A stretch of DNA of 25,000 bases from Actinidia chinensis (GCA_009663005.1 CM018895.1:23594238-23619237), one strand, 5' to 3'. Positions 10,301-19,449 are shown, counted from the first letter of the stretch. Program-made: numbers and translations. Notes: generated by a model from the sequence alone, not told the origin.

Positions 10301-11855
10301 TTTCATCCATTCCGTTGTTTCAAAATAAAACTTTTAAAAAGAAATATCATTGAAACTCATGTTGTATATTCACTCTATTAGATTAGGCTATAAAAGTAGA
10401 CGTCCATGTTAATCTCTTGTACTTTAAGTTGGCATGTTTAAATAAATAATACGGGCATTGGTTGCAAAAAGAACGAAGGTTGTGCCGAACTTAATCGTCT
10501 CTGTTTAATTGTTTAGTTTTGATTTCATCTATTGTCGTAATGAAGAATTTAAATTCATTTGCTCGACTTTTACTTAATCTTATCTAGAGACCAGTAAAAT
10601 TAAATAAATGCATTGTGTCGAGAATAACATCGGATTCATTATTAGTCAGAAAAACAATAAGTTTTAAATACGAACACACGGTTACTTACCAAAAATGAAA
10701 CAAAATTGAGGAATATCTGTATCAATGAGATAGTAGTATATTATCACCAACTTAGCAGTTGCCAAAATCTGTATGGAAATTTAATTCTTTACATAAAAAA
10801 TGGTGCATATGGTGCCCCCTCACAACCGATCGTAACGTTCGCTACAACCGATCATAAATAAAAATCACTTTTCTTTATCATAAAAGGTCGTAACTTTTAT
10901 CACAATGATGTGTAATACACTATTTTTAACATACATACCCCATAACATTTAGCACACTGATCATAACATACACCACAGTCGATCATAACATTCACTACAA
11001 TTGATCGTAATTTTTTTTCAATACACACAGTGTGTACTATAGCTATTGCTTCTATTTAATTATTTGTAGAGACTCTTTGCAGATAGTTATTTGTATTTTA
11101 GTGCAGAAACCGTTGCTTATGTGCATCATTATGTATTATAACCAATGTTTGTCTCTAACCTAGTTCAAAGAATTTCAATCTTTGGTTAATTTAGTTTCCC
11201 GAATTTCCAATAACGCAGCAAACCTGGAAGAAGTCCACAAGATCTGCAACTTTAATGTTCATGGCCCCAAACAATCCCCATTGGGGTTGGAGTTGGTTAG
11301 AACGGTGGATGGCAGCCGAGAAAGAACTCATGAATACCGACCAGTCATCAGTAAAGATTGCCAGCCTCAGCACGGCCGGAGGAGGAGAAATCACCAAGTC
11401 CTACGCTCGTCATATCATCAACTTGGACAAGCCTTCCCCAACGTCACTCCCAAACAGAACCCAACTCGGCCTTCTCCCTCCCCACAAATCCCCCTTCACC
11501 TCCCCCATCACAAGAATGAGGAAATTGAAGCCGACGAGCTCCCGTAGGGAGCGTGTTTGAGCCACGATGATGATGCAAGGAGCTTTTTAAGTGTGGGTCG
11601 GATTTGAATAGGAGGCATAGTTATTTCAGGTCATCGGTGAGGGATGACGTGAGCTTGGCCTACTCTCCATCAGTTCCAGGTTATATGGCGGCCACTAAGT
11701 CGGCAAAGGCCAAGTCTCGGGTGCAAAGCCCATTGGGGTTGGAGAACGAGACACCAGAGAAGGAACCGTCCAGTTCCGTGAAGAAACGACTATCATTCCC
11801 GGCTTCACCAGCTAGGCCGAGGCAGCATTCGGGTCCGCCAAAGGTTGAGTTGTAA
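4318..11855 (+). CDS. IQD: IQD family (IQ67-domain) calmodulin-binding protein, five exons, frame broken twice in the last exon
   Basis: Coding exons: 4318-4392, 5947-6264, 8247-8468, 10149-10268 and 11219-11560, extending in shifted frames to 11855. All joins are GT-AG and phase 0. Starting [18 protein letters not shown], the protein has a Lys-rich basic stretch (KSSKSKKKW, likely nuclear or microtubule targeting), an Ala-rich segment, then the IQ67 domain with IQ motif [15 protein letters not shown] split by the conserved intron, [18 protein letters not shown] and [20 protein letters not shown]. It continues with [20 protein letters not shown], the [11 protein letters not shown] block and a C-terminal DUF4005-like region ([33 protein letters not shown]). 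Known family role: calmodulin-binding scaffolds at microtubules, plasma membrane or nucleus. As read, TGA at 11558 stops it after 358 residues; the family-like tail continues through two net -1 shifts. The RPWE stretch after WMAA is missing. Confidence 0.88.
4596..5053. mobile_element. TIR element (MITE-like) copy A in IQD intron 1
   Basis: The ends are near-perfect inverted repeats: TGTGAAAATA then TTAACCACCAA on the left, TTGGTGGTTAA then CTATTTCACA on the right. They are flanked by a 5-bp direct repeat AGAAA (4591-4595 and 5054-5058). Inside, two diverged ~195-bp modules each start with TTAACCACCAACTCATYTAA and contain ATGCCCC.TCACGTG and a stretch whose reverse complement has TTAGAGCAAG and GTTCAAATCTCA, faintly like tRNA A and B boxes. 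The right end is a hairpin. The sequence style matches a dispersed repeat widespread in dicot introns and promoters; the family name is uncertain. No ORF of its own. Confidence 0.7.
5272..5730. mobile_element. TIR element copy B, duplicate of copy A
   Basis: Almost base-for-base the same as the element at 4596-5053 (scattered single differences such as ACATGCC/ACACGCC, GGTTGAG/GGTGAG). It has the same AGAAA flanks (5267-5271, 5731-5735) at the same place in the 107-bp unit. The shared position shows it arose by duplication of the intron block, not by a second insertion. Confidence 0.75.
5947..6264 (+). CDS. IQD: IQD exon 2 (basic stretch, Ala-rich region, first half of IQ67)
   Basis: 106 codons from acceptor TTTCTTCAG|AAATCAAG to donor TATCGG|GTATGT. 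It ends at GYR inside the first IQ motif, exactly where IQD genes carry a conserved phase-0 intron. The first ~24 nt of this exon and its acceptor are present in several extra copies upstream in intron 1. Confidence 0.85.
6655..6815. mobile_element. Hairpin MITE-like element in IQD intron 2
   Basis: Two ~36-bp arms are nearly perfect reverse complements: 6689-6724 (AAGGAAATAGAAATGGAAAA, GGATCTAA) and 6747-6782 (TTAGATCC, TTTTTCCATTTCTAATTCC), separated by ~22 bp. The right flank ends GATCCAAACACAGCCTAA, a tail often seen at the ends of plant MITEs and repeated near 19401. The outer left end is poorly matched, so the limits are approximate. Confidence 0.55.
7685..8064. repeat. Dispersed repeat, copy 1 (IQD intron 2)
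   Basis: Shares an ordered set of blocks with 9098-9460: AATACCATAGCG/TATTACCCTAGCG, CACATTCCGAAACAT, GTGATCTCTAAAGTTTTTC-like, TTTTATTAGAT, ATAGAAG.CTAC.TCTATCGTAC, and GTTCCCGTTCC near the right end. Divergence is considerable. No ORF; probably a non-autonomous transposon, class unknown. Confidence 0.5.
8247..8468 (+). CDS. IQD: IQD exon 3 (rest of IQ67 domain)
   Basis: 74 codons from CCTCAG|GCAAGG to TTGCGG|GTTAGC. It starts [17 protein letters not shown] and ends [11 protein letters not shown]. It carries the remaining IQ-type and hydrophobic calmodulin-binding motifs, with Arg/Lys and hydrophobic spacing typical of the family. Confidence 0.85.
9098..9460. repeat. Dispersed repeat, copy 2 (IQD intron 3)
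   Basis: Diverged partner of the 7685-8064 repeat, in the same orientation and with the same block order, including CACATTCCGAAACAT at ~9132 and GTTCCCGTTCCTCGTACC at ~9429. The centre differs by indels. Confidence 0.5.
9775..10102. mobile_element. Short element with inverted ends rich in GGATTCGG motifs
   Basis: Left end TCAATGGATCGGATTAAG; right end reads TCAATGATCGGATTCGG in reverse complement. The interior is packed with variants of ATTCGGATTT / AATCCGAAT in both orientations (for example ~9795-9845 and ~10018-10095), giving extensive internal complementarity. The open frames on both strands here come from that repetition. Likely a MITE-type element of ~328 bp. Confidence 0.5.
10149..10268 (+). 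CDS. IQD: IQD exon 4
   Basis: 40 codons, [20 protein letters not shown] through [13 protein letters not shown], between TTAACAG|ATCGGG and CATCAG|GTTATC. This short block is strongly conserved in IQD2/3/4-like proteins and confirms both neighbouring joins. Confidence 0.85.
10269..11218 (+). other. IQD intron 4
   Basis: Phase-0 intron before exon 5. The left two thirds are plain AT-rich sequence; the right part carries the CGATCATAAC-type repeat at ~10815-11020. No gene seen inside. Confidence 0.7.
10815..11050. repeat. Interspersed short-motif repeat (CGATCATAAC...CACTACAA)
   Basis: The motif C(A/G)(A/T)C(C/T)GATC(A/G)TAA followed by CGTTCGCTACAA, CATACACCACAG or CATTCACTACAA recurs about five times, with looser variants between. 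The block ends in CAATACACACAGTGTGTACTAT, containing the palindrome ACACACAGTGTGT. Probably a degenerate non-autonomous element. Confidence 0.4.
11219..11855 (+). CDS. IQD: IQD exon 5, with two frame breaks
   Basis: Begins [20 protein letters not shown] then [12 protein letters not shown] after acceptor AACGCAG|CAA. The starting frame ends at TGA 11558-11560. Family-like sequence continues one frame over as [13 protein letters not shown] (11560-~11597), then in the third frame as [17 protein letters not shown] to TAA at 11853-11855. Each switch is a net loss of one base. A TAG at 11545 in the second frame limits the first break to 11548-11560; the second lies near the GGG at 11595-11597. Both breaks sit by short G runs, so sequencing or assembly indels are possible. 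Confidence 0.75.
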
Positions 11856-12177
11856 GGCACCCAAAGAAAAAAGTACTCGGAAAAGTGCCCAGAAAATAAA
11901 ATGTGGATCGAATTTATTCGCCGTGTTTGAATTTAACACTATATACTTCATTTTCTGGTTACGTAGCATTTTCGGGTGGACCATTGAAGAAAATAAGCTA
12001 GTTGGACTTGAAAATGAGGTTGATGAACAGAAGAATAAGATTCGTAAGTAAGATAGGTCATTTGATTCTTGAATTTATTTCTTAGCACGTGTTAACCATT
12101 TTTATCGTTGTATTTATTTATTGCTTTGAGATTGTTGGTTTGAGAGGTGAAATTAATCTGTTGGGTGAGTCTTGCTA
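11856..12177 (+). other. IQD 3' flank
   Basis: The TAA at 11853 comes about ten codons earlier than the usual IQD end (family proteins usually continue past PPKVES). AT-rich sequence follows with an AATAAA at 11895-11900 that could serve as poly(A) signal. The retrotransposon begins about 320 bp after the last codon. No other gene seen. Confidence 0.4.
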
Positions 12178-12182
12178 TGGAT
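12178..12182. repeat. Target site duplication, left (TGGAT)
   Basis: TGGAT directly abuts the left LTR (TGTAAGTC...) and is repeated exactly at 18228-18232 after the right LTR. A 5-bp duplication is the usual size for Copia integration. Confidence 0.8.
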
Positions 12183-12706
12183 TGTAAGTCATAAAATTAT
12201 CGTCGCGACTCGACTATTATGCGAAATTAAAACCGAATAGGATCTTGAATTCAATACATCTATAATAATATTCTAAGCTTATTCCTAACAATAATTAATA
12301 GAGTAGATCATACCTTTATTAGCATCTGATCAATTGAATGAGCCCCTTAATTGAATACTTTAATTTCTTCATTTCTTCGATTGGCTCACCTTCTTCTGCT
12401 TCGGTCTCTAACTCTAAAGGATAACCAGTATTCTAATAATTGATGGAAAAAATCATACCGTTCAAATGGGTGGTTAGCCTATCTATTAGTAGAGGGAGAG
12501 AAAAGGGCCTAGAAGTATTCGCCTAAAATGATGTCCTCTCCATCAACGGTTAGGCCTTATTGTATCATAAAGGAGTTTTCCATTTAAAATAAATTAGCTT
12601 GAACCTTACTCAGTATAAGTGTCGGCCTTAATTATCGTAGGCAGTCTTAGTAAACAGATGCCTAAAACGTGAGACTTAGTGGGCCACTACTATACGGGAA
12701 AATTAC
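12183..12706 (-). repeat. Left LTR (3' LTR of the minus-strand element)
   Basis: Aligns with 17736-18227 through blocks such as TCATAAAATTA, CGACTATTA, AGGATCTTGAATTCAATACA, AATTAATAGAGTAGATCATA, CTGATCAATTGAATGAGCC, AAATGGGTGGTTA and CCATTTAAAATAAATTAGCT. It ends near ACTACTATACGGGAAAATTAC. The end is approximate because the terminal bases have drifted. Confidence 0.85.
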
Positions 12707-12722
12707 CGTCTTACCACTTTGG
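12706..12722 (-). other. Polypurine-tract-like sequence next to the 3' LTR
   Basis: On the minus strand CCAAAGTGGTAAGACGG directly precedes the 3' LTR. It resembles the AAGTGGGAGA-type polypurine tract of plant Copia elements, with pyrimidine substitutions, so it is decayed. Confidence 0.4.
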
Positions 12723-13194
12723 CCATTAGCCGATTGTGTTGCAATGTGTATTTTCTTTTACAAATAATATGCAATTCTTTTTCTTTAATGACTCATGAAC
12801 TCCATAATTTAAAACTTTAACACTTAACACGTGATCACACGAATTTTTTATAAATCAAGCCAATAGGTCTAACTAATTAAAAATCTGTGGTTTACTTTCA
12901 GATTATCAATGTGAGTCCATAGCGGTTTGTATGGCTCCATGCATATTCCTTCTATTGCACTACACACACACCATTGGAACCTTTATAAACCCAGTGCATA
13001 ATAGGAAAAGTATAATTAATACTTTGGATACTGCCCTAAAGAGCCCCCAATAATTGTGTCTGGTCAAGACATTCCTGTTTAATAAAGTCAACATAATATG
13101 TGCAACATAAATAGAACACAGGAAAAACAGAAACCTCTATAATGGCGCGGGATTTAGTGTCGAGTACAATAACCACTCAAAATAACTCATTATG

Positions 13195-13600
13195 GATTGC
13201 GCAAAGACCTCACCTAACAACATGTCTCTTATCAGTCTTTGGTGGCAATCCCTTGTCCGTCAGCGGATCACTATCATAAGAGTGGATTCTCATTTTCCCA
13301 TTACACTTGTTTTTTTTTCTGTACTCTTTCTCAACAACCAGTACTTTAACTTCCATATGCTTGGAACCATTAGAGTACTTGCCATTCTTTAGAGAAGGAA
13401 ACTGCTGCGTATTTGTCAAATATATCGTCATCGCTTGCAATGAGTCGACCACAACCAAGTCCTGAGAATAAAATTTCGCAACCATAAGCATGACCTGTGG
13501 CCTCAAAGCATGCCACAAACTCGTCCTCCATCGTGGATGCAGCAATAATAGATTGCTTCATCACACTCTTCGCACGAAATGGCTCCACCAGTTACAAGAA
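13195..13600 (-). pseudogene. Copia RNase H remnant
   Basis: Minus-strand translation gives SVMKQSIIAASTMEDEFVAC then FEATGHAYG, matching the Copia RNase H motif around S-(T/A)-x-E-x-E(Y/F)-(V/A)-A. After a frameshift come LVVVDSLQAM, NGSKHMEVK and SDPLTDKGLPPK, the usual end of the polyprotein (DPLTKGLP). At least one shift separates the two halves. About 470 bp of unassigned element sequence lies between this and the 3' LTR. Confidence 0.8.
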
Positions 13601-13979
13601 ACAAAACCTAATATTGATTTTCTTTCTTTTCTTCTGGCTTCCAAACAACCAGCGAAATTCGAAGATCCGAGTAATCCGATCACTTTCCAATGATCCGATC
13701 TACTATAAGTGAGTCATTGTAGTCTATTCCATCATTCCTTGGGCATTTTCTTTCATTTAACCTTGTCACCCTTCACAATAGGTGCCATCACTTAACTGAG
13801 TCAACACTGCATATTAAAATCTCTCTAAAACTCGATCGATATAACCCTTCTGAGACAGCCTAGTATCCTCGAGATCGATCTCTTATGATCTCTATCCAAT
13901 AACATACGATGCCTCACCTAAAAATCGACCATCTTAAGTTTTTGGCGAGGATCGCCACAGGATACAGAGAGGGCGGGTT

Positions 13980-14660
13980 AGTTTCCGTGTAACAAAACTA
14001 AGAATCATTGCAAGCACAAAATATCAATCACAAGAGAGGCAAGCCACGCAACTAATAATAAAACTTCTGCTACCCCTGATGCTTCTATATATACCTGATC
14101 AACCCCCAAGCCCTGTTTTCCTAATCCGAAGGAGGTACTGTAATCATTCACCATTAAGTACTCATTGTTTGGAAGCCTGTGTTTAAGTAAGGCCATCAAT
14201 GGATTTCTTTAATTTGCAAAGCTAAATGCTCTTTTTCTTCTTTGCGAATCCTTCAGGTTGTTCATGTAAATTTCTATTTCTCTTCATCCAAACTACCATT
14301 TAGAAAAGCGATTTTCACATCCATCTGATGTAGCTTCCTAAGTCATAATGAAGCTACAGGGCCAAAATAATTCTATACGGATGAGTGTCCTTTTTTAGAC
14401 TATGAGAAAAGTCCTTTGTAGTCAATAATGGCCTTCTTTCTTTCTTCTGAGTAACCCTTAGCCACAAGTCTAGCCTTAAACGTCGCTATCGCCTTTTGCT
14501 CACGCTTGGTCTTATAAAACCCATTTACATTTGATTTCTTGCAATGAAGGCACTTCGACGAGTCGCCAGACATGCCTGTCATCTGGTACCATAGATTTCA
14601 CTCAGCCATTCATGGCATCAACCCATTTAGTAGAATCCTCACTCAAAACTAATGGCATGG
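13980..14660 (-). pseudogene. Copia reverse transcriptase remnant
   Basis: Minus-strand fragments in family order: EDSTKWVDAMNG, VKSMVP and RLVEVPSLQEIKCKWV (14520-14650), then KTKREQKAIATF and KARLVAKGYSEE ... IDYKGLFS (~14410-14515), QMDVKIAFLNGSLDEE (~14280-14330), and VDQVYIEASGVAEVLLLV (~14040-14110). The catalytic YVDD is degraded (reads around LVIDIL at ~14015). Stops and shifts interrupt every segment. Confidence 0.8.
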
Positions 14661-15059
14661 TGAAAACTAAAAACCGGATCTTTCTTAGTCCCAATATCAA
14701 AATCAATTCTTGTAGATACACCCATAACATTCGGGATGGCATATCTTCTTTCCCTCTTAGATCTTCTTAGAACTGCCGGTTGGTGGTGGTGTTGTCTACA
14801 TTATTTTCAATGGGCGATATCCTCATGAAGTGTAGAATCATTATTTCAGGTTGTTCGTCGCCTCAGACTGTTTGTTATTCTAGGAGGTACAACTTCTCGA
14901 AGAGGAGAAGTGTTGGATGGTCACTCTTACTTCATCTAAACTCACTTTTCTCTTGATTTCTCACGTCCCACTAATTTCGCCATCCTCTACGCAGCTGGCA
15001 TTTTCCTCCGCTTTCAACTATTCTCTAGTACTATGTTTAGGACTAGAATCTTGTCCCCT

Positions 15060-15780
15060 TAGACTTTTTTTTGGATAACCAATGAAATGACCCAGAAACA
15101 TATGTCTCTAGAATCTCTAATTTCTTTTCTTGTTATAGATTCTGGCCTCCCTGGCCAACCCCAAACATGTAAGTCTCAAACTAGTTTCCTACCAGTCCCA
15201 ACTCACAGAGAGTAGTTGGACCGTCCTTACTCGGAACCCTTATTTACGATATCCATTGTGTTTTAATGGCTTCACTCCACAATAAAAAATTTGGTTACAT
15301 TTCTAGAACCATCTACTCCTACCCATAATCCATAAGGTACGATACGTCTTTCAGCACTCCATTTCGTGTTGTGGCGTACTAGGCCATTGTGTATTGAGCG
15401 CGAATGCCTTGCTTTTCTAATAGTTTTGGCAATTGGGAGCGAATCCCAGTGCCGTGATATATTGGCCCTGACTCTAACTCGAAGTATTTAATACCATAAA
15501 ATTCACCGACCTCTATCTACCTTACTATTTTTACTTTTATATCTAATATCTAGTGGGTCTCTCGAACCTCAGTAATGACACTTCAAGAAGTCCCTACGGC
15601 CTACCTGTGCGAGCTGAATTATATTTACAAATATCCATACCGGAGCAGTCAATCTATAGGTGATAAAAGATTTTGGTGTCCACTATCCTGGAGTTGGGAG
15701 GATTTCTGCAATATCAAGGTGAGTAATGTCAAGAATCTCATGACTTCTTGTGGCTCCTGTCGTTGGTGTGTTTAGTTTGC
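15060..15780 (-). pseudogene. Copia integrase remnant
   Basis: On the minus strand a broken DRGGEFYG-like motif (GR, stop, ILWY in one frame, ~15520) is followed by LLEKQGIRAQYTM (~15385-15425) and a decayed TPQQNGVAER segment (ATTRNGVLKD). Further along is HFIGYPKKS (~15070-15100), the integrase C-terminal FLGYP motif. Catalytic positions cannot be trusted because of stop codons and frame changes. Confidence 0.75.
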
Positions 15781-15784
15781 GTGC

Positions 15785-15965
15785 CTTAAGAAATCTACAA
15801 TGTTTCAAATCAGTAAGTTTAGGTTTTCCTCCAAAATTCCATTCTTTACTAATCTTTCAATCCTATCCCTGAAAATTGTCACAGACAGACACGTTTATAT
15901 GCCACAAGGTTGATGAGTTTTCATTAATTTTACTACGTTTTGATCCAACATTCGCCTGCAGGATT
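15785..15965 (-). pseudogene. Copia gag-pre-integrase (zinc-finger) remnant
   Basis: Minus-strand reading gives SKINENSSTLWH, then, after a short divergent stretch and a frameshift, RDRIERLVKNGILEEN. This corresponds to the STLWHxRLGHIS..RIERLVK..GIL block just before integrase. The His/Cys motif is broken. Confidence 0.75.
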
Positions 15966-16640
15966 ACAAATTTGTGCAAAACTCATGAGTTAGAGGGCAT
16001 TTTAATATAAACCATCAACATCATCACCAAAATCCAACATTTATTGAATTAAACATTCAAACTGCGTTTCCCTCCCACAACTAATAAGCGTGAATATCCA
16101 GAACAATCTAAATCTTGATACTGAACAATTACCTGAAATAAAATAACAATGCTCATTTTAAGTTTGAAAATTAAACATTACAATGATGAATTATTGATAT
16201 CACATAGTTCTCCCTTTGGGCAAAATCTAAGTATACTCTATTATTCACTCATTAATAGGGTGCGTCGCCCGCTAACTATTCCACTCTGTAGGCTAAATAA
16301 GTTTTATAACTTATCAAAATTTTCCTGTTACCTTTGGGTTCCAATCCTAATTCCGATAAATCGGACAAATTATTTCTCCTAACCGTTCATAATTATTAAA
16401 TTGACTTCCTTTGGGTTAAGTCTCATTCTCCTCCTTATAACTGAAATTTATCTAATATTAAGTTGTCTTTAAATATTGCCCTTTTAAACTTCACAATTCT
16501 TTTTAATTAGTTCGTCTATTCATAGACTTTACTACTTAAGGTCACTTTGGCCACTACTAAGCGAGAATTCCCATGACTATGAACTAACAATAATAATTCC
16601 TCGTTTTTCCATTCAATTTCTATTTCAATTCAATTAATCT

Positions 16641-16664
16641 TTATTATTATTATTATTATTATTA
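16641..16664. repeat. (TTA)n microsatellite
   Basis: Eight uninterrupted trinucleotide units, immediately followed by the degenerate tandem array. Confidence 0.8.
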
Positions 16665-16671
16665 GTAAAAA

Positions 16672-16864
16672 TCAGGGTAAAACTGTAATTTTCAGAAGCT
16701 GGGTTAAAAACTGTAATTTATAAATTCTGGGTTAAAACTGTAATTTCCAGAATCTTGTTAAAAACTTTAAATTTATAAATTCTGTTTTAAAAAGTGAATT
16801 TCCAGAATCTAGGTAAAAATTATAATTTTCAGAAGATGAAGTAAAACTAAAATTTTAAGAATCA
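16672..16864. repeat. Degenerate tandem repeat, ~25-30-bp unit
   Basis: About seven units of the pattern GGGTTAAAACTGTAATTT then CCAGAATCT, alternating TTTCAGAA and TTTATAAATTCT endings. The first units are well preserved and the last ones drift. Such arrays are known inside plant LTRs, which would fit a nested LTR here, but that is inference. Confidence 0.65.
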
Positions 16865-17711
16865 TGATACTTTAATTAAAATTTTTCTCATAAGAGTGAG
16901 TTCTGCCCAATAAATGATTGTAAATATATTATTAAGTGTCAGAATGCTGAACCTGGAATGCTAGCAAACGCAGACTCCATAACCCTTCCAACCAGTGGCG
17001 AGTTGGATTTCCGGCAGCCCTTTGGGGTTGTGTCTAAGCGTCAATGTAATTTTTATTTTCATTTATTTATTGGACCCATCAATGTATTATCTTTACAATT
17101 TATTGATGGTCCCTTTATTATTAGCCAACCAATTAACCCACTGACTAGGCCACTTGGTTTTTCACATTCAAAATCCATTAATATTATGTTATTTTATGAC
17201 CACAGCATCATACATACATATATCCATACCAATAATCATGCAGATATAACATAATAATATGTATATGCATTATGGTTTTTCACACCTTATCACATAAAAT
17301 ATCATACGTTGTGATTTTTTTATTTTTTTTTTATTTTTACTGCATAAAACACTAAAACTACTAAAACGATTGCCATGCTATCAATGTTCATATTGAACGA
17401 GAGAATTTTCAAGTCATACTGCATCCAATTGGACAAAAGAAGCATAACAGTAAGTAGGTAACAAACATAAGCATCAACACACCCAAGAGGGGCTTCCAGT
17501 AACTAACTTATTCGCATCCACAATAGAAAACATCCAAACAAAAAACTACATTCCGCATGCCGTAGCAACAGAAACCGCAACACAATACGAATAAATCAGG
17601 ATTTAACACGATTATGATTTAAAAATAATATTTTTTTATTTATTTTAACAGAAATTTATGATGTTCGTAACTTTATGCTTTGATTTTAATTTTAAGATTT
17701 ATTGAATTCAA

Positions 17712-17733
17712 TAAACCATTGCTCTGAATACCA
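17712..17733 (-). other. Primer-binding site (Met-tRNA type)
   Basis: Two bases inside the 5' LTR the minus strand reads TGGTATTCAGAGCAATGG. This is the standard TGGTATCAGAGC primer site, complementary to the 3' end of initiator Met-tRNA, with one extra T. It confirms the minus orientation and the LTR edge. Confidence 0.8.
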
Positions 17734-17735
17734 AA

Positions 17736-18227
17736 TGTGTCATAAAATTAATTCGGTTCGACTATTAATGCGAAAATTAAACCGACATAGGATCTTGAAT
17801 TCAATACATCTAAAAATAATTATGCCACATAATTAATAGAGTAGATCATACCTTATTAGCCATCTGATCAATTGAATGAGCCTCTTAATTGAATACTTTA
17901 TTTCTTTGCTAACCTTCTTCGCGCTGTCTCTGAACTCTAAAAAAGGTATAACCAATATTCTAATATTGAGGAAAAAATCAATAAATCGTCAAATGGGTGG
18001 TTATCTATCTATTATAGAGGGAGAAAGGGGCCCTAGAAGTAATACCCTAACATGATTCCTACCATCAACGGGGGGTTTATCCTTTTATCATAACGGAGTT
18101 TTTTCCATTTAAAATAAATTAGCTTGAACTTATCTTTAATTGGGGCCTTAATATATGGAGGCTTAGTATAACAATATTCCTAAAAACGTTATACTAATTG
18201 GGCCCACTACTATAACGGAAAATAACA
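17736..18227 (-). repeat. Right LTR (5' LTR of the minus-strand element)
   Basis: On the plus strand it runs TGTGTCATAAAATTAATTCG to AACGGAAAATAACA, so it has TG...CA ends. It is flanked on the right by the TGGAT duplication and on the left by the primer site. It is 492 bp against ~524 bp for its partner, with many small indels. Confidence 0.87.
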
Positions 18228-18232
18228 TGGAT
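18228..18232. repeat. Target site duplication, right (TGGAT)
   Basis: Exact match to the 5 bp at 12178-12182, directly after the CA end of the right LTR. Confidence 0.8.
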
Positions 18233-19420
18233 TGCTTCTTATTTTCTTCTCAGTATTTGTAATGTTCGTTAGGAGAACAGGCTTTGGGCTTTGAGGACCA
18301 TGAATGTAATTCTGTTACACTTGTTTTTTTTTATAATTCTGGAATTCGCCCCAAGACCCGACTAATCAGAAGAATCAATCTCACCACCGTCCATTAGCGG
18401 GGCTCTAATTAAAGGTAATTTTGTTACACTTTGATGTCTGGGTGATTGGTATGATATGGGTCTGTAGCGCAACAAACCTATAAAAGTATGGTATGTATAC
18501 AACTGGGGTACGTTTTTAAAAAATATGAATTATGATCTTGGGCAATGAATTATACGTAACAACGAGAAAAAACTAAAAACTATTAATTCATGGCATAATT
18601 AATTAATCGGAGTCATAACGAGTTATAAACCACAGTTCAATGAAAAAGTTAAGTATAAATCACTATCTAGCATCATTGATTTAAAAATTCCTACAAACCA
18701 ATAAGAATGCTAAGTTATAGAAAAAGTCTCATCAAATTAAATTCATCTTCATATAAAATGAAAAATTATTTCGAATGCAATTTTATTGGATACGACAAAA
18801 ACTAAGGCAAGAAATTCGGCAAGTATATAAAAGTACCATGCAAAGTACTGATATCTGTTTTATTCATTTTGTATTTTAATCTGATGAGAAAATAGTTTTA
18901 TATGAAAATAATAATATTACATTAAATTTGTAATCTTGATCCATGTAAAAATTAATATTCATTTGAATCCCTTATAGAGAGTGTAACAAGGAGGCATAAA
19001 GATTTTTTTTTTAGCTATTCTGATTTTTAAGGTTTTTCGTCATTAGTAATTTTTTTTAATAATCTGATCAAAATTTTAAATTTTTTTTGTTCCTCTTAAC
19101 CAGAGGAGTCCAAAAAAATAAAATTATTTAAATTTAAAAAAAAACTCACTAAAGACGGAAAAAAATCATTTGTATCCTAAAAATATCTAAAAAGTGCCTT
19201 TTTTTTTTTGAATTTAGATGCAAATTTTTATACTTCCAGACTCCTATTGTAAAGAGTAACCACAAAATATAATTTTTTGATTAAACGATAAAAAAATTCA
19301 TAAAAAATAAAAAAAACCTCAAAAATTAAAACAATTAAATAAGGCATTCCCTCAAATAAAACCTATAATTTTTTGCTATTTTCTATTTATTCCCTAAGTT
19401 CCAAACACAGCCTAATGAAA
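18233..19420. other. AT-rich intergenic spacer upstream of TIM14
   Basis: No gene seen. It contains a repeated GTAATTYTGTTACACTTG motif (~18306 and ~18415), long A/T runs, and an inverted repeat at ~19030-19165. The right end carries CCAAACACAGCCTAA (~19401), a common MITE tail. Confidence 0.5.
19030..19165. mobile_element. AT-rich foldback sequence
   Basis: TTTTTCGTCATTAGTAATTT at ~19036 pairs with AACTCACTAAAGACGGAAAA at ~19143. Inside, GTTCCTCTT / AGAGGAGTCC forms a second stem around an AACC-type loop at ~19100. Nested complementarity over ~135 bp suggests a decayed hairpin transposon, but the AT-richness inflates apparent pairing. Confidence 0.35.
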
Positions 19421-19427
19421 AATGATC

Positions 19428-19449
19428 CACGTGATATCACGTGACGTCC
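19428..19449. promoter_or_regulatory. Double G-box palindrome plus TGACGTCC
   Basis: CACGTGATATCACGTG (19428-19443) is a perfect 16-bp palindrome made of two CACGTG G-boxes, followed without a gap by an overlapping TGACGTCC. G-boxes and ACGT cores bind plant bHLH (PIF/MYC) and bZIP factors. It sits ~100 bp before the TATA box of the TIM14 gene. Confidence 0.65.

Larger units (their letters stand above)
15970..17710. other. Internal region of the Copia element, gag not recognised
   Basis: Between the pre-integrase remnant and the primer site, gag and protease would be expected. I see no CCHC knuckle (CX2CX4HX4C) or protease motif on either strand. Instead the DNA is AT-rich with an (ATT)n microsatellite, a ~28-bp degenerate tandem repeat, and unassigned sequence. 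A nested insertion or solo LTR is possible, but no end or target duplication was found. Confidence 0.4.
12183..18227 (-). mobile_element. Degenerate Ty1/Copia LTR retrotransposon, ~6.0 kb, minus strand
   Basis: Bounded by related ~0.5-kb direct repeats with 5-bp TGGAT target duplications. Read on the minus strand the order is 5'LTR, primer-binding site, undefined region, pre-integrase, integrase, RT, RNase H, polypurine-like tract, 3'LTR. Integrase ahead of RT defines Copia. All domains have stops and frameshifts, so it is non-autonomous and old; LTR divergence with many indels agrees. It separates the IQD and TIM14 genes. The gag part is not recognisable, and AT-rich DNA at ~16100-17600 may be a further insertion. 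Confidence 0.88.

Noticed and set aside
10815..11050. CRISPR-like or satellite array
   Set aside because: Repeats are short, irregularly spaced and degenerate in a plant intron; better explained as a decayed transposon.
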